From OLB6 sp964467455 (lineage in GTDB: Bacteria; Bacteroidota; Ignavibacteria; Kapaibacteriales; Kapaibacteriaceae), in contig CAYXQJ010000006.1 of NCBI GenBank assembly GCA_964467455.1, positions 62,001-126,000 of the forward strand: 64,000 nt of DNA, read 5' to 3'. Within the stretch, counting starts at the first letter, position 1; each line of letters starts with the position of its first letter. The notes under the pieces were generated by a model, which did not search any database, had not been told where the DNA came from, and saw only the letters and a program-made list of their open reading frames with translations. The translations under genes and the position numbers were made by a program. This document shows, in pieces, positions 25,294 to 32,956 of the stretch.

Positions 25294-25866
25294 TTAGAAA
25301 CGAACTCTCAGGTTTAGGGCAGCATAATGAGATGATGACGGACCAACGCCGAGGGAGAGGTTGTCGTCAACATTGAAATCGTAGAGGTGGGCACCGACGT
25401 AGGCATCGACCGCGGCGAGGATGTAAGCGCCGAGGAAGATCACACCGGCAAGGTCGCGGTTGTTGCGGTAGACCTCGCGTTGGTCCAGCAAACGCTGCGT
25501 TACGGTCGGATCGGCACCTTGTGCCAGGGCCTGTTGATACAGGTCATCGGTGGTGTTGAAATCGGCGTTGTTCTTGAAGAACAGGTAGGCCGTAAATCCG
25601 CACGTACCGGTGAAGATGGGGATCTTCCAGTACTGCTCGTTATACCATTGCCCCAAGCCCGGCAGCGGCAGCGACAACAGCACAGCCGTCGTCGGATTCT
25701 TCGTCATCCCGGTGGTCACCACGGTCGAGTCTTGTGCAAAGGATGCAGAAGACATGAGGCAGAATGCACACACGCAGATCACCCAACGGGTCACCTGCAA
25801 GGTCTCCTGCAAGGTCTCCAGAAAGGTCGCCTGTAAGGTCGCCTGTAAGGTCACCTTTAGGTACAA
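25294..25866 (-). CDS. DUF5683 membrane protein
   Basis: Up to 190 aa. The core TTAVLLSLPLPGLGQWYNEQY, IPIFTGTCGFTAYLFF, YRNNRDLAGVIFLGAYILAAVDAYVGAHLYDF is the DUF5683 pattern (found widely in Bacteroidota; function unknown). The N-terminus before CVCAFCLMSSASFAQ is translated CAAGGTCTCCTG repeats (TLQATLQATFLETLQ). The start used is TTG (25866), which overlaps ridA by 10 bp; GTG at 25854 is an alternative, so the true start is unresolved. Confidence 0.82.
   Translation of the reverse strand: MYLKVTLQATLQATFLETLQETLQVTRWVICVCAFCLMSSASFAQDSTVVTTGMTKNPTTAVLLSLPLPGLGQWYNEQYWKIPIFTGTCGFTAYLFFKNNADFNTTDDLYQQALAQGADPTVTQRLLDQREVYRNNRDLAGVIFLGAYILAAVDAYVGAHLYDFNVDDNLSLGVGPSSSHYAALNLRVRF
25795..25862. 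repeat. GGTCTCCTGCAA 11-12 bp tandem repeat
   Basis: Six degenerate units (GCAAGGTCTCC, GTAAGGTCGCC) spanning the 3' end of ridA and the 5' end of the DUF5683 gene. It is a divergent member of the CTCCTTCAGGT family and codes the start of the DUF5683 protein. Confidence 0.85.
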
Positions 25867-26234
25867 GCGACAACCTCGATCTCAACTCGTGCATTCTTCG
25901 GCAGCCCCGCTACGGCGATAGCCGAGCGGGCCGGACGATGGTCGCCGAAGGCCTCGGCGTAGACGGCATTCATGGCGGCAAAGTCGTCCATCGTCCGCAA
26001 GAACACCGTCGACTTCACAACATTATTCAACGTCATACCTTGCGACGCCAGCAACGTCTTGATGTTCGACAACACCTGCGCCGTTTGCAACGTGATATCG
26101 TCTTCCACCATCGATCCGTCAGCGTGTAAGGCGATCTGTCCGCTCAAGAACACAAACGTGCCGGAAGCCACCACACCATGCGAATACGGACCAATGGCAG
26201 GGGCGGCGTTGGGGGAGATGAAGGGAGTAAGCAT
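25857..26234 (-). CDS. ridA: RidA-family reactive intermediate/imine deaminase
   Basis: 125 aa. SPNAAPAIGPYSHGVVASG, FLSGQIALHADGSMVE, QTAQVLSNIKTLL, VVKSTVFLRTMDDFAAMNAVY and PARSAIAVAGLPKNARVEIE cover the full YjgF/YER057c signature, including the catalytic Arg in PARSAI. RidA hydrolyses 2-aminoacrylate and related imines from PLP enzymes. ATG at 26234 is the normal family start. The stop lies where the GGTCTCC repeat begins. Confidence 0.95.
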   Translation of the reverse strand: MLTPFISPNAAPAIGPYSHGVVASGTFVFLSGQIALHADGSMVEDDITLQTAQVLSNIKTLLASQGMTLNNVVKSTVFLRTMDDFAAMNAVYAEAFGDHRPARSAIAVAGLPKNARVEIEVVACT

Positions 26235-26240
26235 GTTCAA

Positions 26241-26347
26241 TGTGAGAATGTGAGAATTTGAGAATGACTCAATGAATCAATGTTTCGGTTATTCGGCTAT
26301 TCGGTTACTCGGTTACTCGGTTATTCGGTTATTCGGTTATTCGGTTG
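26241..26347. repeat. Composite TGAGAATG / CGGTTATT repeat, second copy
   Basis: TGTGAGAATGTGAGAATTTG, then AGAATGACTCAATGAATCAA, then about eight CGGTTATT/CGGCTATT/CGGTTACT units. The order is the same as at 157-355. The last units code the end and stop of the ftsB-like gene. Confidence 0.92.
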
Positions 26348-26657
26348 TTCTCCGAATCATATACACCTTCTCGCCGGGCCGAACATAGCCGTACCGTTCG
26401 CGTGCGAGGCGTTCGATCTCCAGGGTGTCGGTCTCAAGGCGTTTAATGTGTTGACGGAGAGAGTCTTCGGTGTGTTTGAGGACGTCGACTTGACGTTGGA
26501 GGTCTTCGCGATCGCCGTTTAGACGCCAGCGCGAGAGGAGGCCGTGGCTTGAGAAGAGCACGAACAAGGTGATCGCACCGGTGAAGACGGCGGTGATGAT
26601 CAGACGCTTGCGCGTCATCACTTGCTTCTGCAGCGCCACTGTTGGTTTGCGGACCAT
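26337..26657 (-). CDS. FtsB/DivIC-type septum formation initiator
   Basis: 106 aa. A short N-terminal cytosolic segment, one TM helix (RLIITAVFTGAITLFVLFSS) and a periplasmic coiled coil (LQRQVDVLKHTEDSLRQHIKRLET) end in IERLARERYGYVRPGEKVYMI, the hallmark of the DivIC/FtsB family that recruits FtsL/FtsQ and activates septal synthesis. The final RTTE and TAA come from the CGGTTATT repeat, as in the DUF2007 gene. Confidence 0.92.
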   Translation of the reverse strand: MVRKPTVALQKQVMTRKRLIITAVFTGAITLFVLFSSHGLLSRWRLNGDREDLQRQVDVLKHTEDSLRQHIKRLETDTLEIERLARERYGYVRPGEKVYMIRRTTE

Positions 26658-26675
26658 AGACGAACTGCTTGCCCC

Positions 26676-27914
26676 TTACCAGTGGATGATGCGGCGGGCG
26701 ATCTTGCCGTCTGACGAAGTGATCACCAGTAATGCTAGTCTGGTGGTCGTTGTGGTGGTCGTTGTGGTGGTCGTTGTGGTGGTAGGCGAGTCTGATCGGA
26801 ACGACGTGAGTTGATTGCCGAGGAGATCGTAGATCGTTACCGTGAAGCCGTTGGTGAACGGGGTGGTGATCTCGAGGGAAGACGACGTGGTGCGGATGAT
26901 CACGCCATCGCCTTCGGAGGATTCTTGGACGGAGGTGAAATCGTTGAGGTCGTAGTTGTAGATGCCCAAGGAATCTGTGGCGCTGGTGGAGCGATGATGG
27001 ACGACGCTCCAGCCGTTGTCGATGATGAGCATCTTTGGAGTGATCGTTGCATTGGGATGGGGCAGGGGATAGGCCGTGGGGATCCATGCCGTGTCGCCGG
27101 TTTCCATACGGTACATCTGCAGATGGTTCGTGTCGTTGCGGACAATGGCCAGTAGACGTTGTGGATCGCCGGCAAGGGCGAGGACATTTTGGTTGGTGGC
27201 CTCGATCGGCCAGACGCCGACGGCTGACCAGGTCTTGGCGTTGAGATCGTATCGATAAACGCCGGAGCTTGAGGGGGCGAGCAGCTCACCGTTTCTGATC
27301 AAGAGTGTCGATGGAACGTCCGATGAGCCCGCAGCTTGTGGTGGAGTGGTGGTAGACCACGATGCACCATTATCGGTACTGATCTGCACACCGACGTTCG
27401 TGGCAGCGGCGATGAAGTCGTTCGTGACCTTGAGATCGATGATGTCGGATGCTGTGCCGACGGTGATCGAGTCGAAGCTGACGCCGCGGACGAAGATCTT
27501 GCCGCCGATGCCGGTCGTGCCGATATAGAATTGTTGTCCGTTGGCAGTGAGGCAGCTAGGTGTGCCCCCTCCCAACCATAGACTCTCGGAGAGGGACCAG
27601 ACCGTTCCGTTCGAGGTAAAGTAGATGCGGGAGGAGTCGGTGCTTGCTACCTGCCAGATCGCGATGGACACGCCCGGAATGAAGTTGGCCATGGCGTGGA
27701 CGTCCGTGCCGAGACTGGCGATGGTCTCCCACGTCCGACCATGATCGATCGAATAGGCCGTTCCCACGTCGCTGTAGCTATAGAGAATGTCGCTGATGAT
27801 CTCCAGGCGCACATTGTCAGACGTGGTCGGAAACGCAAAGATCCACGGCCGTTGGGCTGAGGATCCGAGCGGGTAAAAGGCGAGAGTAAGGAGCAGAAGA
27901 AATATTGAGCGCAT
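26676..27914 (-). CDS. T9SS cargo protein with poly-Thr tract
   Basis: 412 aa. Signal peptide SIFLLLLTLAFYPLGSSAQ. The body has photosynthesis-stability/BNR-like blades (SIDHGRTWETIAS, STDNGASWSTTTPPQ). The C-terminal type IX sorting-like domain (NGFTVTIYDLLGNQLTSF, LALLVITSSDGKIARRIIHW) is interrupted by about 14 Thr residues coded by GTGGTCGTT repeats at 26743-26790. ATG at 27914 is favoured over GTG at 27929. It is a neighbour and likely paralogue of the next gene. Confidence 0.8.
   Translation of the reverse strand: MRSIFLLLLTLAFYPLGSSAQRPWIFAFPTTSDNVRLEIISDILYSYSDVGTAYSIDHGRTWETIASLGTDVHAMANFIPGVSIAIWQVASTDSSRIYFTSNGTVWSLSESLWLGGGTPSCLTANGQQFYIGTTGIGGKIFVRGVSFDSITVGTASDIIDLKVTNDFIAAATNVGVQISTDNGASWSTTTPPQAAGSSDVPSTLLIRNGELLAPSSSGVYRYDLNAKTWSAVGVWPIEATNQNVLALAGDPQRLLAIVRNDTNHLQMYRMETGDTAWIPTAYPLPHPNATITPKMLIIDNGWSVVHHRSTSATDSLGIYNYDLNDFTSVQESSEGDGVIIRTTSSSLEITTPFTNGFTVTIYDLLGNQLTSFRSDSPTTTTTTTTTTTTTTRLALLVITSSDGKIARRIIHW
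26743..26790. repeat. GTGGTCGTT nonamer repeat coding poly-threonine
   Basis: GGTGGTCGTTGTGGTGGTCG repeated over about 48 bp; read on the minus strand it gives ACC/ACA/ACG/ACT Thr codons inside the T9SS sorting region. Confidence 0.9.
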
Positions 27915-27977
27915 GGTCCAGGGTCGCACCGTCTGTTGGAAAGCGGCAATCTACGACCCAGCGACAAGACACGCGAC

Positions 27978-29231
27978 TTAGCGGGTGATGACGAGCGGCG
28001 TTGTGGCGACGCCCTTGGCATCCTTCATGACGATGGTGTAGGCACCGGCGGATAGGGAGCGGATGTCGATCGTCGTACGATCCGTCATCGTTTCGGTGTA
28101 GACCGTCTGACCCGTCATGTCCACGATCGTAAGATCCACGACCGACGATGTATGCGCTGCCACGTTCACATGATCATAGGCAGGTAGGGGGCCGGCGGTA
28201 ACGTTGAAGGTCGAGACCACATTCTCTTCTTCGATCGATGTCGGTGCATCATTGACGCCCTTGTAAAGACCAACAAAACCGACGTCATCACCGAAGTAAT
28301 AAACGAACAGATTCTGGTCCATGACGGCGAAGTTGCGACGTGAGGCGAGGTTATGCGGGGGGAGGCCAGTCGACTCCATGGGCATCCACTTGCTGTCGGC
28401 CGCTGAGCGACGCATGACGCGCGATGTACCGTCGAACGTCTTGAACACTCCGAAGAGCACGCCGCCACGGGCTGTGAGTGCTGTTGGTTGGCCGACGAGG
28501 GAGGCGTAGACCGGCAGGCCTTCGTTGACCGGGTTCCACGAGCGAGAGTTGACGTCGAACGTGCAGGCGCCCAGGCGGCCGCCGGCCCAGATGGTGCCGC
28601 GGAAGGCCTCGACGTGGAAGATGCTGGAGCCGACCTCGACAGGTGCCATCGACTTGTGCCAGGTCTCTCCGGCATCCGAGCTCCACACGGTTCCTTCGGT
28701 ACCACAAGCAACCCATATCGATTCCGTTGCGGCGAAGTCCAGAATGTCACCAACGTCTGAACTCACCATTTTCTCGTGCCACGTGCTGCCACCGTCCCAA
28801 GATGCCACAATGCTGCGCTTGTTCGAGATGGCGTAGAGACCGTACTCAAGCGTGCATACTTCTTCAAGATCGGCGTTTTGACGGAAACGGAAGGAGGAGA
28901 TCAGCTTCCACGTCTTGCCTTGGTCTTCTGACCGGCGGACGGCGATCTCACCGTTGGCTGCGCCCTCACTAAAGGCAAAAAGGTGACCACCAACTTCGCG
29001 AACTTCGATCACTCCCTTGGGGAAGGAGTTCGACAATGACGTCCAAGACGTACCCTGATCACTTGAAAGGTAGACTGTTGATCGGTCAAAAAGGAACAAT
29101 TGCTGACCCTTGGTCTCCAATCGCGCCGATCGTGAGAGAGAGATATCTGACACCTTCTCCCACCATTGACCGGCTCGTAGCGGTGACGCCAACAAAAAGA
29201 CGGCTATCATAAGACCGACGTAGGATGCCAT
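27978..29231 (-). CDS. T9SS cargo protein with BNR/sialidase-like repeats
   Basis: 417 aa with a signal peptide (MIAVFLLASPLRAGQ). Several Asp-box/BNR repeats are visible (SSDQGTSWTSL, SEDQGKTWKLIS, SWDGGSTWHEK, SSDAGETWHKS), indicating a beta-propeller. The C-terminal domain (VVDLTIVDMTGQTVYTETM, IDIRSLSAGAYTIVMKDAKG, TTPLVITR) is a type A T9SS sorting signal, so the protein should reach the cell surface or medium. Function unknown. A 20-bp palindrome lies 34 bp upstream of the ATG. Confidence 0.87.
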   Translation of the reverse strand: MASYVGLMIAVFLLASPLRAGQWWEKVSDISLSRSARLETKGQQLFLFDRSTVYLSSDQGTSWTSLSNSFPKGVIEVREVGGHLFAFSEGAANGEIAVRRSEDQGKTWKLISSFRFRQNADLEEVCTLEYGLYAISNKRSIVASWDGGSTWHEKMVSSDVGDILDFAATESIWVACGTEGTVWSSDAGETWHKSMAPVEVGSSIFHVEAFRGTIWAGGRLGACTFDVNSRSWNPVNEGLPVYASLVGQPTALTARGGVLFGVFKTFDGTSRVMRRSAADSKWMPMESTGLPPHNLASRRNFAVMDQNLFVYYFGDDVGFVGLYKGVNDAPTSIEEENVVSTFNVTAGPLPAYDHVNVAAHTSSVVDLTIVDMTGQTVYTETMTDRTTIDIRSLSAGAYTIVMKDAKGVATTPLVITR

Positions 29232-29264
29232 ACCACACCTTAGATTTAGTGGTAGGCAATAGTA

Positions 29265-29284
29265 CGTACGTAAATTTACGTACG
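29265..29284. promoter_or_regulatory. 20-bp perfect palindrome CGTACGTAAATTTACGTACG
   Basis: Ten-base arms without a loop, between the hrpB stop and the start of the BNR-protein gene, both minus strand. An operator overlapping the promoter is more likely than a terminator because the centre is AT-rich and no U-run follows. Confidence 0.55.
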
Positions 29285-29296
29285 CAAGTTAAATCT

Positions 29297-31702
29297 TTAC
29301 GTAGTTGGGTCTTCGGGCCAGCTGTGCTTTGGATACCGTCCCCGCATCTCCTTCCGCACCTCCTGATATGAACCCTTCCAAAACCCGGCGAGGTCGCGGG
29401 TGACCTGGATCGGGCGTCGCGCCGGCGACAGCAATTCCACAGTCAACGGGACGGCCCCCCGACCCACCGTGGGCGTCACCGTTACCCCGAACATGTCCTG
29501 CAGTCGCACCGAGATCACCGGCCGCTCCGTGTCGGCATAATCGATCCGGACCGCCCTCCCCGACGGCGGCGTATACCACACCGGTGCCACGGTATCGAGG
29601 TCTTTCTGGGCGCTCCACTCCAGCCCCGACAGCAGCACGGCATGCATGTCCAACCCTCCAAGATCTGCAAGCTTCCGTTTCCCGATCAGGTAGGGGGCGA
29701 GCAGATCCACACTCAGATCGCCGCCTGTCTCGCCTCGTAGTGCCGCAGCAAAGCGCAGTCGGTCGCGCAGCTGTTCGGAGGCCGCCGTCCACGGCAGGTC
29801 ACGTCCGCCGCGGTCGATCACCACCTGGGCGAAGATCTGCGCCAACCGCTCGGCATCGGCCTCGGTGTCCGGACGCTCGGAGAGCGTCAGCGCGCCGAGA
29901 CGCTCGGCCTTGACGGCAACCAGCCGATCGGTTCGATCATCCCAATAGCCCTGACGTTCGGTCTTGATCTGCGCGCCGTAGACGTCCCGGATCATCGCCT
30001 CGGTGATCGGCACCGCCGAACTGATCCACGTCTCTTTTCCGCCGCCCAACTCTGCCACGGCCAGCCACTCTTGGCGTGCCAACGGGTCATGCTCTGCCAA
30101 CTGCGCCGTCCGCCCGTTCCGCAGCAGATAGCGACTGCCGTCTTTCTTCCGCGCGATCCGGTCCGGATAGGCCAAGGCAATACACAAGGCGATCTCCTCC
30201 TGGCCGTGACTGCCCACATGGATCTCCGCCGTCCGTTGTGATGGGCGGTTCCGCTCCTCCAAATACGTCGCCACGTCCCGCGCCACCTCGTCGAGCCCTT
30301 TCACCCCTTCACCCTTCCACCCTTTCACCCCTTCACCCTTCCACCCTTGCACTCTTTCACCCTTCCACCCTTTCACCCTTTCCATCATGTGGGCCAACCG
30401 TGGATGCGTGCCTTTCCGTGCGATCGCCCGCCCGTGGTCGGTCAACAGGCCGTTCTCCGTCATCGCCTCAAGTTCGATCAGCAGCTCTTTCGCCTGGGCG
30501 ATCGCCGCCGCCGGCGGGACGTCCAGCCAGGGCAGGTCGTGGATCGACGCGCCATAACTCGTCACGTCCATCAACAACGGCACCAGGTCGGCCGACAAGA
30601 TCTCCGGCGTCCTCCGCGGCGGCAAGTTGGCATGCTGCGCCTCCGTCCACAGGCGGATGCACCATCCGGACGCCGTGCGCCCTGCCCGACCCCGCCGTTG
30701 TTCGGCGGCGTCCTGCGACACCGGCACGGTCACCAGCTGCGTCATCCCCGAGCGGACATCGAACCGCGGTTCGCGCGATAGCCCGCCGTCGATCACCGTC
30801 CGCACGCCATCGATCGTCACCGACGTCTCGGCCACGGCCGTGGAAAGAATGACGCGTCGTGCCTGCCCCCTTTCCGATGGACGCAACACACGGTCTTGTT
30901 GCTCGGGGGAGAGGTCGCCGTACAACGTCAATAACTCCACACCATCGGTTCCTCGGAAGCGTTGTTCAAGTGCATCCATCGTGCGTCGGATCTCGGCCTG
31001 TCCAGGCAAGAACACCAGCACATCACCTTCATGATCTCTGACCGCGTCCGATACAGCAGCCGTCACAAGGGTTGGTAGGGGGCGATCGGTTGCGCTGTTC
31101 AAGTAGATGGTCTCGACCGGGAAGCTGCGTCCTTCACTTTTCACCGTGGCAGCATTGGGCATCACGGATTGCAGGTCTAGGTTTGAGAGTGTGGCCGACA
31201 TCACCATCACGCGCAGGTCGGGACGTTCCAACTCCTGCGTGAGCAGCGTCAACCCAAGGCCGACATCGGCATGGATGGATCGCTCATGAAACTCGTCGAA
31301 GATCACAAGCCCGTAGTCGCTCAACGAAGGGTCGGCCGTCAACATCCGCGTCAACACCCCCTCGGTCACCACTTCGATCACACTGTCCTTGCGGACGGTG
31401 GAGTCGCCGCGCACGCGGTAGCCTACGTGGAGCCCTTCGGGAGAACCTTCTCGCAGACTCCCTTGAAAACTTCCTCGAAGACTGACTTGTAAACGCCGGG
31501 CCGCCGCCTTGGCCGCGATCCTCCTCGGCTCCAGCATGATGATCTTTTTGCCGTTGAGCCAAGGCGCGCCGATGAAGGCCAACGGCACAACGGTCGTCTT
31601 ACCGGCGCCGGGGGGTGCCTCAAGAATGCACTGCGTGTTCTCGTCAAGGGCCCTGACAAGATCCGGGATGATCGAATGGATCGGTAATTCGGAAGGGTTC
31701 AC
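29297..31702 (-). CDS. hrpB: ATP-dependent helicase HrpB
   Basis: 801 aa. Motif I EAPPGAGKTTVVPL (residues ~27-40), motif Ia EPRRIAAKAAARRL, motif II DEFHERS (~115), motif III SATLS, GRAGRTASG (VI), an OB/HA2 region and the HrpB C-terminal domain (LAGFWKGSYQEVRKEMRGRYPKHSWPEDP). It is an SF2 DEAH-box protein of uncertain cellular role. Two in-frame low-complexity insertions are present: residues ~68-88 (GSFQGSLREGSPEGL) and ~440-468 (GWKGERVQGWKGEGVKGWKG). GTG start at 31702, divergent from the DUF4143 gene. Confidence 0.95.
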   Translation of the reverse strand: MNPSELPIHSIIPDLVRALDENTQCILEAPPGAGKTTVVPLAFIGAPWLNGKKIIMLEPRRIAAKAAARRLQVSLRGSFQGSLREGSPEGLHVGYRVRGDSTVRKDSVIEVVTEGVLTRMLTADPSLSDYGLVIFDEFHERSIHADVGLGLTLLTQELERPDLRVMVMSATLSNLDLQSVMPNAATVKSEGRSFPVETIYLNSATDRPLPTLVTAAVSDAVRDHEGDVLVFLPGQAEIRRTMDALEQRFRGTDGVELLTLYGDLSPEQQDRVLRPSERGQARRVILSTAVAETSVTIDGVRTVIDGGLSREPRFDVRSGMTQLVTVPVSQDAAEQRRGRAGRTASGWCIRLWTEAQHANLPPRRTPEILSADLVPLLMDVTSYGASIHDLPWLDVPPAAAIAQAKELLIELEAMTENGLLTDHGRAIARKGTHPRLAHMMERVKGWKGERVQGWKGEGVKGWKGEGVKGLDEVARDVATYLEERNRPSQRTAEIHVGSHGQEEIALCIALAYPDRIARKKDGSRYLLRNGRTAQLAEHDPLARQEWLAVAELGGGKETWISSAVPITEAMIRDVYGAQIKTERQGYWDDRTDRLVAVKAERLGALTLSERPDTEADAERLAQIFAQVVIDRGGRDLPWTAASEQLRDRLRFAAALRGETGGDLSVDLLAPYLIGKRKLADLGGLDMHAVLLSGLEWSAQKDLDTVAPVWYTPPSGRAVRIDYADTERPVISVRLQDMFGVTVTPTVGRGAVPLTVELLSPARRPIQVTRDLAGFWKGSYQEVRKEMRGRYPKHSWPEDPTT
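30294..30388. repeat. CCCTTTCACC/CCCTTCCACC repeat inside hrpB
   Basis: About ten CACCCTTCCA or CACCCTTTC units coding an 8-residue-periodic Gly/Lys/Trp segment in the helicase at residues ~440-468. The reading frame is kept on both sides. Confidence 0.92.
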
Positions 31703-31707
31703 AAGTG

Positions 31708-31771
31708 AAATCGCAAAATACCGCTGATTATTAGGAAATCATTCGCAAAATACCGCTGAAATTTGCGATTT
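31708..31771. promoter_or_regulatory. Direct and inverted repeats in hrpB/DUF4143 divergent region
   Basis: TCGCAAAATACCGCTGA occurs at 31711-31727 and 31743-31759, 32 bp apart. AAATCGCAAA (31708-31717) and TTTGCGATTT (31762-31771) are inverted. The spacing (about three helical turns) fits a double operator. The minus strand contains GGTATTTTGCG twice, a loose TAnnTTTG match. The regulator is unknown. Confidence 0.6.
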
Positions 31772-31777
31772 TAGTAC

Positions 31778-32920
31778 ATGAAGCAGATCGAGCGTCACAT
31801 CTTGCCCAGACTCATCGAGCGCATGGATGACCAGCGGGCGATCATCGTGCTTGGTCCGAGGAGATCAGGCAAGACGACGTTATTGAACACGCTCATCAGC
31901 AAAACCGACCATCGCGTGCTTCAACTCAACGGTGATGAAGCGGATATTCGGCAGTTGTTCAAAGATGCAACTTCAACCCAACTCAAAAGTTTGATCGGTG
32001 CCCACACACTCGTCGTGATCGATGAGGCACAGCGCATCGAGAACATCGGACTTGCACTCAAACTCATCACAGACAACTTGACGAGTGTAAAAGTCATTGC
32101 GTCAGGTTCATCTTCCTTTGAACTCTCTAACCGGATCAAGGAACCGTTGACCGGAAGAAAGTGGGAGTTCCATCTGTTGCCGGTCTCCTACGCAGAACTG
32201 GTGGACGACCATGGGATGCTCACCGAACAACGTCTGCTTGCAGAACGATTGATCTTTGGATCGTATCCGGAAGTCGTGCGATCCGGAAGAACACTCCGCG
32301 AATCGATCTTGCTTGAACTGGCAGATAGCTATCTGTTCCGAGATATCTTATCTCAGGGGGCGATCAGAAAACCGGATGCATTGGTTCGTCTAGTACAGGC
32401 ACTAGCCCTTCAAGTTGGAAGTCAAGTTTCTCACCATGAATTGGGCCAACTGACAGGACTGGACAATCAGACCGTTGAAAAGTACATCACCGTCCTAGAG
32501 CAGGCATTCGTGGTGTTCAGACTGCACTCGCTGAGTAGAAATCATCGCAACGAGCTCAAGAAGAGTAGGAAGGTCTACTTCTACGACAACGGGATCCGGA
32601 ATGCGATCCTGCGAAGATTCCAACCACTAGAGATCCGAGACGACATCGGCGCATTGTGGGAAAACTACTGCGTTAGCGAGCGTGTGAAACTCAACTTTAA
32701 TCTGGGACGCTCACCCAACCGATACTTCTGGCGCACAACGCAGCAAGCCGAGATCGATTACGTGGAAGAGATCAGCGGATGGTTGCATGCTTTTGAGTTC
32801 AAGTGGAAACCGAACAAGCAGATGCGACCATCCGAAACATTCACACGCTCATACCCCCAGCATGAGTTTCAAAGTGTGACGCCAACGTCGTACCACGACT
32901 TCCTGACGAAACCACAGTAA
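31778..32920 (+). CDS. AAA+ ATPase with DUF4143 C-terminal domain
   Basis: 380 aa. Walker A LGPRRSGKTTLLNTL (residues ~25-39), Walker B LVVIDEAQRIENI, sensor ASGSSSFELSNRIKEPLTGRKWEFHLLPVS, then DUF4143 (SYPEVVRSG, DNQTVEKYITVLEQAFVVFRL, KVYFYDNGIRNAIL). This family is often mobile or horizontally acquired and of unknown function. The gene is visibly less GC-rich than its neighbours and has its own repeated upstream elements. No partner gene is adjacent. Confidence 0.93.
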   Translation: MKQIERHILPRLIERMDDQRAIIVLGPRRSGKTTLLNTLISKTDHRVLQLNGDEADIRQLFKDATSTQLKSLIGAHTLVVIDEAQRIENIGLALKLITDNLTSVKVIASGSSSFELSNRIKEPLTGRKWEFHLLPVSYAELVDDHGMLTEQRLLAERLIFGSYPEVVRSGRTLRESILLELADSYLFRDILSQGAIRKPDALVRLVQALALQVGSQVSHHELGQLTGLDNQTVEKYITVLEQAFVVFRLHSLSRNHRNELKKSRKVYFYDNGIRNAILRRFQPLEIRDDIGALWENYCVSERVKLNFNLGRSPNRYFWRTTQQAEIDYVEEISGWLHAFEFKWKPNKQMRPSETFTRSYPQHEFQSVTPTSYHDFLTKPQ

Positions 32921-32924
32921 ACCA

Positions 32925-32956
32925 CGCCGGACGTCGGACGCCGGACGCCGGACGTC
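32925..32956. repeat. GCCGGAC heptamer repeat between DUF4143 gene and gcvP
   Basis: GCCGGACGTCGGACGCCGGA, repeated as GCCGGAC/GTCGGAC units, immediately after the DUF4143 stop and up to the gcvP TAA. The same family occurs at 59095-59127 and inside the CrtI-like gene at 63486-63550. Confidence 0.88.
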
